Shown piece after piece: positions 46,601 to 54,297 of a DNA stretch of 54,297 bases (position 1 is its first letter; every line of letters starts with the position of its first letter). Source of the stretch: an uncultured Oscillospiraceae bacterium (GTDB taxonomy: Bacteria; Bacillota; Clostridia; Oscillospirales; Oscillospiraceae); contig CANQJZ010000011.1 in the NCBI GenBank assembly GCA_947624385.1, positions 1 to 54,297 of the forward strand, in the 5' to 3' direction. The translations under genes and the position numbers were made by a program. The notes beneath the pieces were generated by a model, which saw only the letters and a program-made list of their open reading frames with translations, was not told where the DNA came from and made no database searches.

Positions 46601-48592
46601 ATGGACAAGGAAAAGAAACTGGAACTGGAACACGAGATCGCCGAGCACCGGGCCGAGGAACATATGTTCGACCAGGCCGCGGTGGACGAGGTCATGAAAA
46701 AGTATGACCGGGAGTCCAATACCCGCGTCTGGGAGGGATGGCAGAAGTGGACCGTGGCCGGCATACTGGCCGCGTTCTCCTGCTTCTCTATCTATGTGAC
46801 GCTGTTCGCCACCTGGCTGGACCTGATACGCTATCCGTCCTTTTTGGGCTGCATCATTGTCATCGGCTACCTGACCTTCCCCATCAAAAAGGGCGAGCAG
46901 AAGGTCAACCATATGCCCTGGTACGACTGGGTCATTATGATCATGGGCGCGGCGGCGTTTTTCTATGTGGTGGTCAACGCCAAGAGCCTGACCATCCGGC
47001 TGGGCACCATGAACATCAAAACCTATGAGATCGTCATCGGCGTCATCGGCGTGCTGGCGCTGGTGGAGCTGTGCCGCCGGAGCGTGGGGCTGCCCATTTT
47101 GTGCGTGGCGGGCGCGTTTTTCCTCTACGCGCTGTACTATTACTGGTTCGGCCGGGGCTTGGGTCCGGGCCGGGCGATCCGGCAGATCACCATCGGGCTT
47201 TTCTACCAGACCACCGGCGTGCTGACCACCCCCGTGCAGGTGTGCGCCAAGTTCATCGTGGTGTTCATCATCTTCGGCGCGTTTTTGGAGCGGACGGGTA
47301 TCTCCGACTTCTTTATTAACCTTGCCAACTGCGTGGCGGGCGCGTCCTCCGGCGGACCGGCCAAGGTGGCGGTCATCTCCTCCGCCCTGTGCGGCATGGT
47401 GTCCGGCTCCTCCGTGGGCAACACGGTCACCACCGGCTCCGTCACCATCCCCATGATGAAAAAAACCGGGTACAAGCCGGAGTTCGCCGGGGCCGTCGAG
47501 GCGGCCGCGTCCACCGGCGGGCAGATCATGCCGCCCATCATGGGCGCGGCGGCGTTCCTGATGGCGGAGTACGTGGGCGTACCCTATTCCAACATCATCG
47601 TCCGGGCCATTTTGCCGGCGGTGCTGTACTTTTTGGGCATCTTTATCTGCGTACACCTGGAGGCCCGGCGGCTGGGGCTCAAGGGCATCCCGAAAGATGA
47701 GCTGCCCAAGTTCGGCCACCTGATCGGCAAGATATACCTGCTGCTGCCGCTGATCGTGCTGGTGTATCTGGTGTCCAGCGGGAGCAAGACCATGGCCTTT
47801 GCCGCGGCGCTGTCCATCGTGGTGGCCGTGGCGGTGAGCATGTTCAACAAGGAGACCCGCATGACCCCCGCCACGTTCCTGGACGCGCTGGCGGCGGGCG
47901 CAAAGAGCTGCATCACCGTGGCGGCGGCCTGCGGCATGGCCGGCGTCATCTCCGGCTGCATCAACCTGACGGGCCTGGCCAGCAAGCTCATTACCGCCAT
48001 CGTGTCCGTGTCCGGCGGACATCTCATCGTGGCGCTGTTTCTGACCATGCTGTGCTGCATCGTGCTGGGCATGGGCGTGCCCACCACGGCCAACTACTGC
48101 ATCATGGCCTCCACTTGCGCGCCGATACTTATCCAAATGGGCATCCCCCAGATGGCGGCGCACTTTTTCGTATTCTACTTCGGCATCGTGGCGGACATCA
48201 CCCCGCCGGTGGCTCTCGCGGCCTACGCCGGGTCCGCCATCGCCAAGGCCCCGCCCATGAAGACGGCCTTCAACGCCACAAAGCTGGCCATCGCCGCCTT
48301 CGTGGTGCCGTACATATTCGCGCTGAACCCGTCCATGCTGCTCATCGACACCACCGTTTTGGAGGTGGTGCAGGTGATCGTCACCTCCGTGCTGGGCATC
48401 GTGGCCCTGGGCGTGGGGCTGGAGGGGTATTTGAAGGGCAATGTGCCCTGGGCGCTGCGGATCATCGCCCTGGCGGCGGGATTATTCCTCATCTACCCCG
48501 GTACCGTCAGCGACGTCGTGGGTCTGGCCGTGGTGGCCGGCATCTTCCTGTTCCAGACCTTCATGGGCAAGAAGACGAAGGCGGCCGCGTAA
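46601..48592 (+). CDS. TRAP transporter permease, fused small and large subunits (DctQM-like)
   Basis: 663 residues from the ATG at 46601 with GGAGG upstream. The cytoplasmic N terminus (45 residues) is highly charged; then about four helices of DctQ type and twelve of DctM type. Markers of the TAXI-associated fusion: GAFLERTGISDFFINLANCV, SSGGPAKVAVISSALCGMVS, GSSVGNTVTTGSVTIPMMKK, STGGQIMPPIMGAAAFLMAE and LGMGVPTTANYCIMASTCAP. It uses an ion gradient to import the substrate bound by the TAXI protein. Confidence 0.95.
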   Translation: MDKEKKLELEHEIAEHRAEEHMFDQAAVDEVMKKYDRESNTRVWEGWQKWTVAGILAAFSCFSIYVTLFATWLDLIRYPSFLGCIIVIGYLTFPIKKGEQKVNHMPWYDWVIMIMGAAAFFYVVVNAKSLTIRLGTMNIKTYEIVIGVIGVLALVELCRRSVGLPILCVAGAFFLYALYYYWFGRGLGPGRAIRQITIGLFYQTTGVLTTPVQVCAKFIVVFIIFGAFLERTGISDFFINLANCVAGASSGGPAKVAVISSALCGMVSGSSVGNTVTTGSVTIPMMKKTGYKPEFAGAVEAAASTGGQIMPPIMGAAAFLMAEYVGVPYSNIIVRAILPAVLYFLGIFICVHLEARRLGLKGIPKDELPKFGHLIGKIYLLLPLIVLVYLVSSGSKTMAFAAALSIVVAVAVSMFNKETRMTPATFLDALAAGAKSCITVAAACGMAGVISGCINLTGLASKLITAIVSVSGGHLIVALFLTMLCCIVLGMGVPTTANYCIMASTCAPILIQMGIPQMAAHFFVFYFGIVADITPPVALAAYAGSAIAKAPPMKTAFNATKLAIAAFVVPYIFALNPSMLLIDTTVLEVVQVIVTSVLGIVALGVGLEGYLKGNVPWALRIIALAAGLFLIYPGTVSDVVGLAVVAGIFLFQTFMGKKTKAAA

Positions 48593-48609
48593 AAAAATCA
48601 AATGAACGA

Positions 48610-48640
48610 ATGACCTCCGAAGTTCGGAGGTCATTTTTTT
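48610..48640 (+). terminator. Terminator of the TRAP operon
   Basis: ATGACCTCCGAA / TTCGGAGGTCAT perfect stem, then T7. Confidence 0.9.
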
Positions 48641-48842
48641 ATAGAATTTTCCATGCTATTTTCCCGCCCCGGGGACACGATATTGATGTAAACAAATCAT
48701 ATGGCAAAACCTGTCTTTGCCCGCCGAGGCCCGCGTGACGGCGCTTTCGGGGCCGGTGGAAGCAAAGAGATATTTTAGCGCGGTTTCGAGACCCGTTTTC
48801 TCGCATACTGAATGGGCCGGCAGAAAGACGGGAGGAGTAATT

Positions 48843-49850
48843 ATGGCAAAACGATGGGTACTGCGTCTGCCTGTGGCAGCCGCAGTCTGGTTCATGACGG
48901 TCGTCTGTACGGTGACGGCCTACGCGGACAGGACACTGATCCCCGTGGGGGAGACGGTGGGTATACAAATCGAAATGCAGGGCGTATTGGTGGCGGGCGT
49001 GACGCCGGTCGAGACGGCCGAGGGCCAGAAAAATCCCGCCGAGAGCGCGGGGCTCAAGGCGGGAGACGTGATCGCGGCCGTGAACGGCCAGAATGTGGAC
49101 GATGCCGCCGGGCTCATAAAGGCGCTGGAGAGCTGCGGCGGCCAGAGCGTGGAGCTGACCGTCCGGCGGGACGGCCGGGACATGCGCGTGTGCGTGTGTC
49201 CGGCTCAGGACGTGAACGGCGGCTGGCGGCTGGGCCTGTGGCTCCGGGACGGCGTGGCCGGTATCGGCACCGTCACATATCTGGACCCGGACACAGGCGC
49301 CTTTGGCGCTCTGGGCCACGGGGTGAACGACACGGATACGGGCGTGCTGGTACCGGTGGGCAGCGGCCAGGTCTGCAAGGCGCAGATCGTGGACGTGAAG
49401 CGCGGCGCGGCCGGCGCGCCGGGTGAGCTGGCCGGGAGCTTTGACGCGGGGGACGTGATCGGCTGCATCAACAGCAACACCCCCTGCGGCATCTTCGGTG
49501 TGGTCAAAGGCGGGCTGGACACGGTCTGCCCGGCCCTGCCCGTGGGCACGCCGGCGGACGTGCAGCGGGGTCCCGCCACCATATTGGCCTGCGTGGCCGG
49601 CAGGCAGATCGAGGAATATGACGTGGAGATCGCCCGCACGGGTATGGCCAGCGGCGCCGGCCGGGACCTGACCGTACACGTGACGGACCCGGACCTGCTG
49701 GCCCGCACCGGCGGCATCGTCCAGGGCATGAGCGGCAGCCCGATCATCCAGGACGGCAAGCTGGTCGGCGCGGTGACGCATGTGCTGGTGAACGACCCGA
49801 CGCGAGGGTATGGGATATTCATCAACACCATGCTCTCCGCCGCGGCGTGA
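48843..49850 (+). CDS. spoIVB: SpoIVB-like S55 serine peptidase
   Basis: 335 residues from the ATG at 48843 (GGGAGGAG upstream). One N-terminal membrane/signal segment (LPVAAAVWFMTVVCTVTAYA). A PDZ domain covers about residues 45-125 (NPAESAGLKAGDVIAAVNGQ). The S55 peptidase follows with the His in FGALGHGVNDTDTG and the Ser in IVQGMSGSPIIQDGKLVGAV, then THVLVNDPTRGYGIFI. In Bacillus SpoIVB is made in the forespore and cuts SpoIVFA to activate sigma-K in the mother cell. About 90 residues shorter than the Bacillus protein. Single-gene unit. Confidence 0.93.
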   Translation: MAKRWVLRLPVAAAVWFMTVVCTVTAYADRTLIPVGETVGIQIEMQGVLVAGVTPVETAEGQKNPAESAGLKAGDVIAAVNGQNVDDAAGLIKALESCGGQSVELTVRRDGRDMRVCVCPAQDVNGGWRLGLWLRDGVAGIGTVTYLDPDTGAFGALGHGVNDTDTGVLVPVGSGQVCKAQIVDVKRGAAGAPGELAGSFDAGDVIGCINSNTPCGIFGVVKGGLDTVCPALPVGTPADVQRGPATILACVAGRQIEEYDVEIARTGMASGAGRDLTVHVTDPDLLARTGGIVQGMSGSPIIQDGKLVGAVTHVLVNDPTRGYGIFINTMLSAAA

Positions 49851-49868
49851 GCGGCACTGGGCAAGAAA

Positions 49869-49900
49869 TAGCGCCCGGAAACGTGTGTTTCCGGGCGCTT
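49869..49900. terminator. Bidirectional terminator between spoIVB and ribU
   Basis: AGCGCCCGGAAAC / GTTTCCGGGCGCTT stem of 13 bases with loop GTGT, between two convergent genes. Confidence 0.7.
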
Positions 49901-49914
49901 GGTGGTGCAATATT

Positions 49915-50601
49915 TTACAGCACGCCAAGCATGACCAGGATGAACAGCGCGCCGGTGAGGGTCAGGGCCGCGCCCAGCAGCACCATGCCCCAGTTCAAGC
50001 CGCCCTTGCCGCCGTGGCCGGAGGACGGCGCTACCAGGTTCGCCCGCCGCAGGGCGGTGACCATGGGCTTATACAGCAGCAGCGTCAGCCCCGCATTGAT
50101 GGTGCCCTTGACCAGGTTGAAGGGCAAAAACAGCGTGGGCAGCAGCGCGGCCACGGCCTCCCGGGGCTGGCCCATGTAAAAGGGCGTGATGATATAATTC
50201 CACAGGCACATCATCGCCGTCATGCTGGCCACGGCCGCGGCCAGGCCGCCGACGGCGCCCTTGGAGGTGCGCCAGCGCTGGTATATGAGCGCGGCGGGCA
50301 CCGCGAAAGAGCAGGTCTGCACGGTGTTCATGATGAAGCCGTACACGCCCGTGGACGACACGGTGACCATCTCCACCAGGTCCACGATGACGGTGATGAG
50401 CACGGCGGTGAGCGGGCCGAAGATGAAGCCGCTGATGACGATGATCACGTCCTTGGGGTCGTAGCTGAGGAACATGACAGGCGGGATGAGCTGGCCTATG
50501 AGCATGACCACATAGGCCACGGCGCACAGCATGCCGATGGCGGCGGGCCGGCGGGCGTTGGCGGGTCTGGGGCTTGCGTTGGTCGTGGGATGGCTGTCCA
50601 T
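49915..50601 (-). CDS. ribU: Riboflavin ECF transporter substrate-binding subunit
   Basis: 228 residues from the ATG at 50601 with CGGAGG upstream. Six hydrophobic helices from about residue 20: AIGMLCAVAYVVMLIGQLIP, SYDPKDVIIVISGFIFGPLT with the RibU-type Asp-Pro-Lys-Asp, AVLITVIVDLVEMVTVSSTG, GVYGFIMNTVQTCSFAVPAA and LFLPFNLVKGTINAGLTLLL. The SYDPKD and FNLxKG motifs are those of RibU. The ATPases and EcfT of the energy-coupling module are not nearby, as is normal for group II ECF systems. Expression is controlled by the FMN riboswitch upstream. Confidence 0.92.
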   Translation of the reverse strand: MDSHPTTNASPRPANARRPAAIGMLCAVAYVVMLIGQLIPPVMFLSYDPKDVIIVISGFIFGPLTAVLITVIVDLVEMVTVSSTGVYGFIMNTVQTCSFAVPAALIYQRWRTSKGAVGGLAAAVASMTAMMCLWNYIITPFYMGQPREAVAALLPTLFLPFNLVKGTINAGLTLLLYKPMVTALRRANLVAPSSGHGGKGGLNWGMVLLGAALTLTGALFILVMLGVL

Positions 50602-50627
50602 GGAAGGGTACCTCCGATAATAAATTT

Positions 50628-50661
50628 GACACCTGGAAGCTGCGTGTGCCTTCCAGGTGTC
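50628..50661 (-). terminator. Expression-platform hairpin of the FMN riboswitch
   Basis: Perfect 12-base stem GACACCTGGAAG / CTTCCAGGTGTC, loop of 10 bases, followed on the minus strand by AAATTTATTATC and then the ribosome site of ribU. It could end transcription or act near the ribosome site. Confidence 0.6.
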
Positions 50662-50727
50662 CATATCGGGCCGCGTCCATGGGGCGGGGCGTTCAAACGC
50701 CCGCCGCCATAACGGCGCCGCTCAACA

Positions 50728-50838
50728 CATCTTCTTCCATCCAGACTATACTGTCGGTCCCGGAGTTCCACCGGATCTGCTTTCGCTCGCGGACTGTACC
50801 GCCGATCGGGAATTGCACCCTGCCCTGAAGACATCGTT
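50728..50838 (-). promoter_or_regulatory. FMN riboswitch (RFN element)
   Basis: On the minus strand the conserved blocks are in order: TCTTCAGGGCAGGGTG, AATTCCCGATCGGCGGTA, CAGTCCGCGAGC, GATCCGGTGGAACTCCGGG, ACCGACAGTATAGTCTGGAT and GGAAGAAGAT. Complete aptamer upstream of ribU. Confidence 0.96.
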
Positions 50839-50861
50839 CGCTTGTTCGGTTGTCAACGCTT

Positions 50862-50890
50862 ACTATAGCACGCTAAAACGGAAAATGCAA
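50862..50890 (-). promoter_or_regulatory. Promoter of the FMN riboswitch-ribU transcript
   Basis: Minus strand TTGCAT (50885-50890), 17 bases, TATAGT (50862-50867). The -35 box directly abuts the stop codon of the threonine aldolase gene. Confidence 0.7.
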
Positions 50891-51919
50891 CTACAGATTT
50901 TGGATGTCCGCCGTCAGCGCGGCGATATCCTCGTCCGAGGTGTACCAGCTGGTGCAGAACCGCACGCACATGTGGGTTTTGTCCACGTGGTGGTCCGGCT
51001 CGAAGACGTACTTTTTCTCCAGCGCCTCGATCTGGTCATGGTCCAGGACCACGAACTGCTGATTGGTGGGGCTGGGCACATAGACGGGTATGCCCCTGGC
51101 CTCAAAGGCGGCGCGAATTTGCATCGCCTGGTCCACGGCCCGGCGGCAGATGTCGAAATAGAGCCCGTTTTCAAACAGCGCGTGAAACTGCACCCCCAGC
51201 AGCCAGCCCTTGGCCAGCATGGCGCCGTTTTGCTTGATATAGCTGCGGAAGTTGGGCTTGAGGGCCGGGTCAGTGATGACCAGCGCCTCGCCGAACAGCG
51301 CCCCGCACTTGGTCCCGCCGATGGAGAACATGTCCGCCAGCCGGGCCATATCCCGGAGCGTCACGTCCGAGGCGGCCAGACCGTAGCCCATCCGCGCCCC
51401 GTCCACGAACAGCACCATGCCGTATTTGTCGCACACGGCGCGGATGCGCTTGAGCTCCGCCAGGGAGTACACGGTGCCGTACTCGGTGGGGAAGGAGATG
51501 TACACCAGCCTGGGCTGGGTGATGTGCTCCTGAATGGGGCTGGAGCGGTACGCCTCGGCGACGGCCTCGATCTGGTCGGCGTCCAGCTTGCCGTCCGTGG
51601 CGGGGAGGGTCAGTATCTTGTGGCCTCCGTGCTCCAGCGCGCCGGTCTCGTGGGCGTGGATATGGCCGGTCTCGGCGCTGACGGCGGACTGGAAGGGCAG
51701 CAGACACGCGGCGATGGCGATCATATTGGTCTGGGTGCCGCCCACCAGAAAGTGTACCGCCGCGTCCGGCTTATCCAGATGCTTTTTGATCTCGTCGGCG
51801 GCCCTCTCACACCAGGGGTCGATGCCGTAGCCTCCGTAGCTTACGGCGTTGGTCTCGGCCAGTGCCTTTAACACGGCGGGGTGCGCGCCCCGGCTGTAGT
51901 CGTTGTTGAATCGGATCAT
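50891..51919 (-). CDS. ltaE: Low-specificity L-threonine aldolase family enzyme
   Basis: 342 residues, PLP enzyme of the beta-eliminating lyase group. MIRFNNDYSRGAHPAVLKAL, FLVGGTQTNMIAIAACLLPF, AVSAETGHIHAHETGALEHG with the stacking His, LFVDGARMGYGLAAS with the Asp, and FSIGGTKCGALFGEALVI with the PLP-bound Lys. It splits L-threonine or allo-threonine into glycine and acetaldehyde. Members with the NNDYS start and this length are common in clostridia. Start ATG at 51919 with GGGAGGCAGCT upstream. Confidence 0.93.
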   Translation of the reverse strand: MIRFNNDYSRGAHPAVLKALAETNAVSYGGYGIDPWCERAADEIKKHLDKPDAAVHFLVGGTQTNMIAIAACLLPFQSAVSAETGHIHAHETGALEHGGHKILTLPATDGKLDADQIEAVAEAYRSSPIQEHITQPRLVYISFPTEYGTVYSLAELKRIRAVCDKYGMVLFVDGARMGYGLAASDVTLRDMARLADMFSIGGTKCGALFGEALVITDPALKPNFRSYIKQNGAMLAKGWLLGVQFHALFENGLYFDICRRAVDQAMQIRAAFEARGIPVYVPSPTNQQFVVLDHDQIEALEKKYVFEPDHHVDKTHMCVRFCTSWYTSDEDIAALTADIQNL

Positions 51920-51986
51920 AGCTGCCTCCCTCGGTCATATTCAGGTAAAGTATAACACACCAAGTCCCCCGACGCAATTGGTCCGC

Positions 51987-52874
51987 TCAGCGCATATGGG
52001 TGTGCTCGTCGTCCTCATGCTCGCCCGGCAGCGGCAGGTTTTCCCGTGCGTCTTCGGCTGTTGCCCTGGCTCGGTTTGCCCTGGCCCGTACCCGCCTGGG
52101 CATGTGCGCCTCCACGTCGATCTGCGCGCCGAACAGGGCCTTTAAAAGCCACAGCAGGACCAGCATTACCAGCACCGGTATGCCGCAGATGACCACGATC
52201 AGCTCCGCGATGGACTCCAGGAATTTGTTCAACAGCATCTCACCCTTTTCCACCAGGGCTGTGACGCCGCCCTTGATCTTTTCCAGCGCCCGCTCCAGAA
52301 AATTGCCCTCGGGGTCCCGGCTCTCATTGATCTCGTCGGTGAGTTCCTGCGCCTCGGTGACGGTGGTCTCAAAGGTGGCGTCCAGCGTCCGTTCCAGCGC
52401 GTTGGCGGCCCATAAGCTCAAAGGCACGGTGGCGTACAGGGCCACGCCGAACACGAACAGCTTTATGCCCAGAGCTTTCAGAAATCTTTGATCCCAAAAC
52501 AGCCCACATATCATCACCACAAACAGCACCGCCAGCATGACCAGAAACCCGGACGTGCCGGTGAGGACCACCAGCAGCTTTTCGACATACAGCGCCGCCA
52601 GCACCACCAGAAAGCAGGAGGCCATGTCTGCGATCTCGTCCGCCACAGGCGTGGTCACGTCGCTGGGGACCGCGGCCAGCGCCGTGGCGGCGGCCGCTGC
52701 CGACGCCGTCAGCTCCAACACGGTCGTCTTGTTCCGATCGATGGCTTCCAGCGTTTTTTGGGCGTCTATGGGCTTACCCGCCATATTGGACACGCCCACG
52801 ACCGCCAGAATGACGGCGAATACCACGATGATGGCGATGGCATTGCGGCGCACGCCCCGTCTTTGTTCGTCCAT
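51987..52874 (-). CDS. Membrane protein of unknown function
   Basis: 295 residues with a basic N terminus, a signal-anchor helix (AIAIIVVFAVILAVVGVSNM), then hydrophobic segments around residues 85-110, 112-130, 135-155 and 230-250. Residues 165-225 form an amphipathic, coiled-coil-like region (RTLDATFETTVTEAQELTDE). The C terminus is Arg-rich and ends in a His/Asp/Glu tail (GEHEDDEHTHMR) that might bind metal. No family recognised. Ribosome site GAAAGGAGCGC precedes the ATG at 52874. It lies just after pnp on the same strand, but a terminator separates them. Confidence 0.7.
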   Translation of the reverse strand: MDEQRRGVRRNAIAIIVVFAVILAVVGVSNMAGKPIDAQKTLEAIDRNKTTVLELTASAAAAATALAAVPSDVTTPVADEIADMASCFLVVLAALYVEKLLVVLTGTSGFLVMLAVLFVVMICGLFWDQRFLKALGIKLFVFGVALYATVPLSLWAANALERTLDATFETTVTEAQELTDEINESRDPEGNFLERALEKIKGGVTALVEKGEMLLNKFLESIAELIVVICGIPVLVMLVLLWLLKALFGAQIDVEAHMPRRVRARANRARATAEDARENLPLPGEHEDDEHTHMR

Positions 52875-52939
52875 TGCAGCGCTCCTTTCTTTTTTCGCAC
52901 AGACACGTCAAATTATACGCGTTTTTTCCCATATGTAAA

Positions 52940-52971
52940 GCAAAAAGCGCAGACCTGGCGAGGTCTGCGCT
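52940..52971 (-). terminator. Terminator of pnp
   Basis: AGCGCAGACCT / AGGTCTGCGCT stem with a 4-base loop followed on the minus strand by T5. Confidence 0.85.
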
Positions 52972-52985
52972 TTGGTTTGTTGAGC

Positions 52986-54297
52986 TTATTCCGGGTCGGG
53001 GCCGTCGATGGGCAGGCCGGCCTGCTGGCGCTCCTTGATGGCGTCCTTGCGGCTCAGGTTCACACGGCCCCGGTCGTCGATCTCGCTGACCTTGACCCAG
53101 GTCCAGTCGCCCACGTTCAGCACGTCCTCCACCTTCTCGGTGCGCTTGAACTCCAGGTCCTTGATGTGGACCATGCCGTCCTTGCCGGGGACAAGCTCGA
53201 TGAACGCGCCGATGGGGATGACGCGTACGCACTTGCCGTAGTAAAGCTGGCCCACCTCGGGCACGAAGACGATGTTGTCGATGGTCCGCTTGGCGGCCCG
53301 GCAGGCCTCGATGTCCTCGGAGGCGATGTAGATGGTGCCGTCGTCCTCGATATCGACCTTGCAGCCGGTGTCGGCCTGGATCTTCTGTATCACCTTGCCG
53401 CCGGAGCCGATGACCTCCCGGATCTTGTCCGGATCGATGGTCATCTTGATCATCTTGGGGGCGGTGGCGGCCAGCTCATGGCGCGGCTCGCTGATGACGG
53501 GCAGCATGATCTCGTCCAGGATCTGCAGCCGGGCCTCGTGGGTCATCTCGAAGGCCTTCTTCACGATCTCGTGCTTCAGGCCGTCGTTTTTCAGGTCCAT
53601 CTGGATGGCGGTGATGCCCTTCTTGGTGCCGGCCACCTTGAAGTCCATCTCGCCGTGGAAGTCCTCCACGCCCTGGATGTCGATGAAGGTGGTGAAGTCG
53701 TCGCCGTCCTGGATAAGGCCGCAGCTGATGCCGGCCACGGGGGCCTTGATGGGCACGCCGGCGGCCATCAGGCTCAATGTGGTGCCGCAGATGGAGCCCT
53801 GGGAGGTCGAGCCGTTGGAGCTGAGCACCTCGCTGACCACGCGGATGGCGTAAGGGAACTCGTCCACGGAGGGGATGACGGCCTCCAGGGCCTTCTCCAC
53901 CAGCGCGCCGTGGCCGTACTCACGGCGGGAGGTGGACCGACTGGCCCGGGCCTCGCCGGTGGAATAGCTGGGCATGTTATAGTGGTGCATGAACCGCTTC
54001 TCGGTCTCTTCCCAAATGGTATCCAGCTTCTGGGAGGCGGAGAGGGTGTTCAGGGTGGTGATGGACAGCACCTGGGTCTGGCCCCGGGTGAACAGCGCCG
54101 AGCCGTGTACGCCGGGTATCACGTCCACCTGGCTGTCCAGCGGGCGTATCTCGTTCATGGCCCGGCCGTCCACGCGCTTGCCGGCCAGCAGCCACTTCTT
54201 CACGACCTTCTTTTGCAGCTTGTAGAGTATCTCGTCCATGTACTGCATCATGTCGGGGTGGTCCGCCTCGTACTTTTCCTGCATGGCGGTGACCCAC
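52986..54297 (-). CDS. pnp: Polyribonucleotide nucleotidyltransferase, C-terminal part (5' partial)
   Basis: The frame is open to the right edge; 436 residues are visible, roughly the C-terminal 60% of PNPase. The second RNase PH domain shows KRVDGRAMNEIRPLDSQVDV, GSALFTRGQTQVLSITTL, SYSTGEA with SRREYGHGALVEKALEAVIP and SNGSTSQGSICGTTLSLMAA. Then come KH (IREVIGSGGKVIQKIQADTG) and S1 (YYGKCVRVIPIGAFIELVPG, DGMVHIKDL). It degrades RNA 3' to 5' by phosphorolysis in the cytoplasm. The N-terminal PH domain lies outside the window. Confidence 0.97.
   Translation of the reverse strand, partial: WVTAMQEKYEADHPDMMQYMDEILYKLQKKVVKKWLLAGKRVDGRAMNEIRPLDSQVDVIPGVHGSALFTRGQTQVLSITTLNTLSASQKLDTIWEETEKRFMHHYNMPSYSTGEARASRSTSRREYGHGALVEKALEAVIPSVDEFPYAIRVVSEVLSSNGSTSQGSICGTTLSLMAAGVPIKAPVAGISCGLIQDGDDFTTFIDIQGVEDFHGEMDFKVAGTKKGITAIQMDLKNDGLKHEIVKKAFEMTHEARLQILDEIMLPVISEPRHELAATAPKMIKMTIDPDKIREVIGSGGKVIQKIQADTGCKVDIEDDGTIYIASEDIEACRAAKRTIDNIVFVPEVGQLYYGKCVRVIPIGAFIELVPGKDGMVHIKDLEFKRTEKVEDVLNVGDWTWVKVSEIDDRGRVNLSRKDAIKERQQAGLPIDGPDPE

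Noticed and set aside
48804-48809. CATACT before spoIVB as a sigma-G -10 box
   Set aside because: The -10 matches the known consensus, but I could not find a convincing -35 at 17-18 bases, so I did not list it as a promoter.
1-54297. CRISPR arrays, rRNA or tRNA genes
   Set aside because: No regularly spaced direct repeats of 24-40 bases, no rRNA-like conserved stretches and no cloverleaf with TTCGA/TTCAA arms were recognised by eye; a dedicated search (tRNAscan, CRISPR finder) would be decisive.

Overview
The window looks like a chromosomal segment of a high-GC, spore-lineage Firmicute, most likely a gut Oscillospiraceae-type clostridium. The reasons are a spoIVB peptidase gene, an ECF-type riboflavin transporter under an FMN riboswitch, a fused TAXI-TRAP permease, Firmicute-style promoters and AGGAGG ribosome sites, and the codon style. 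No rRNA, tRNA or CRISPR array was seen. This taxonomy is inference.

Positions 1-13000 are a decaying accessory region. It holds a prophage tail remnant (tail assembly chaperone, its short companion, a truncated tape measure protein). A self-contained insert between the chaperone and tape measure genes carries a MNT-type nucleotidyltransferase, an amber-interrupted HEPN partner and an AbrB-type antitoxin. Beyond it lie an IS3-family transposase fragment, a winged-helix protein, a Phd/RelE toxin-antitoxin pair, an ORF joining a serine-recombinase tail to an FRG domain, an XRE regulator with repeated operators, a glutathione peroxidase gene with an in-frame TAG, and a broken C69 dipeptidase. Several junctions have produced in-frame chimeric ORFs.

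Positions 13000-22300 are mixed: pyruvate kinase, a secreted duplicated-domain protein, a short UvrA-like ATPase, a Mrr-type nuclease with a decayed paralogue beside it, an esterase, and an MFS exporter. The exporter is preceded by a 27-codon leader ORF and a terminator-like hairpin that look like a ribosome-controlled attenuator.

Positions 22350-42276 are one co-directional run of about 20 mostly overlapping genes behind a cobalamin riboswitch and terminator. The order is a secreted CbiK chelatase with NEAT-like domains, an ABC importer (binding protein, FecCD permease, ATPase), cbiD, cbiF, cbiG, cbiH, a cbiJ-cbiE-cbiT fusion, cbiA, cobT, cobU, cobS, a short cobU-like gene, cobC, cbiB, cobD, cbiP, cobA and cbiC. 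Together they cover the anaerobic corrin ring steps after cobalt insertion, amidation, adenosylation and lower-ligand attachment. cbiL and the steps up to precorrin-2 are absent and must lie elsewhere. The linker of the cbiJ-cbiE fusion is encoded by two structured dispersed repeats whose other copies (20045-20090 and 44060-44113) differ only by paired, stem-preserving changes plus one inserted base.

Positions 42300-54297 hold a BlaI regulator with three operators and a BlaR1/M56-like partner that has lost its protease core, a recombinase fragment, an FMN-dependent alpha-hydroxyacid dehydrogenase-like enzyme, a TAXI-TRAP transporter, spoIVB, ribU with its FMN riboswitch, a threonine aldolase, a membrane protein, and the 3' part of pnp, which runs off the window.
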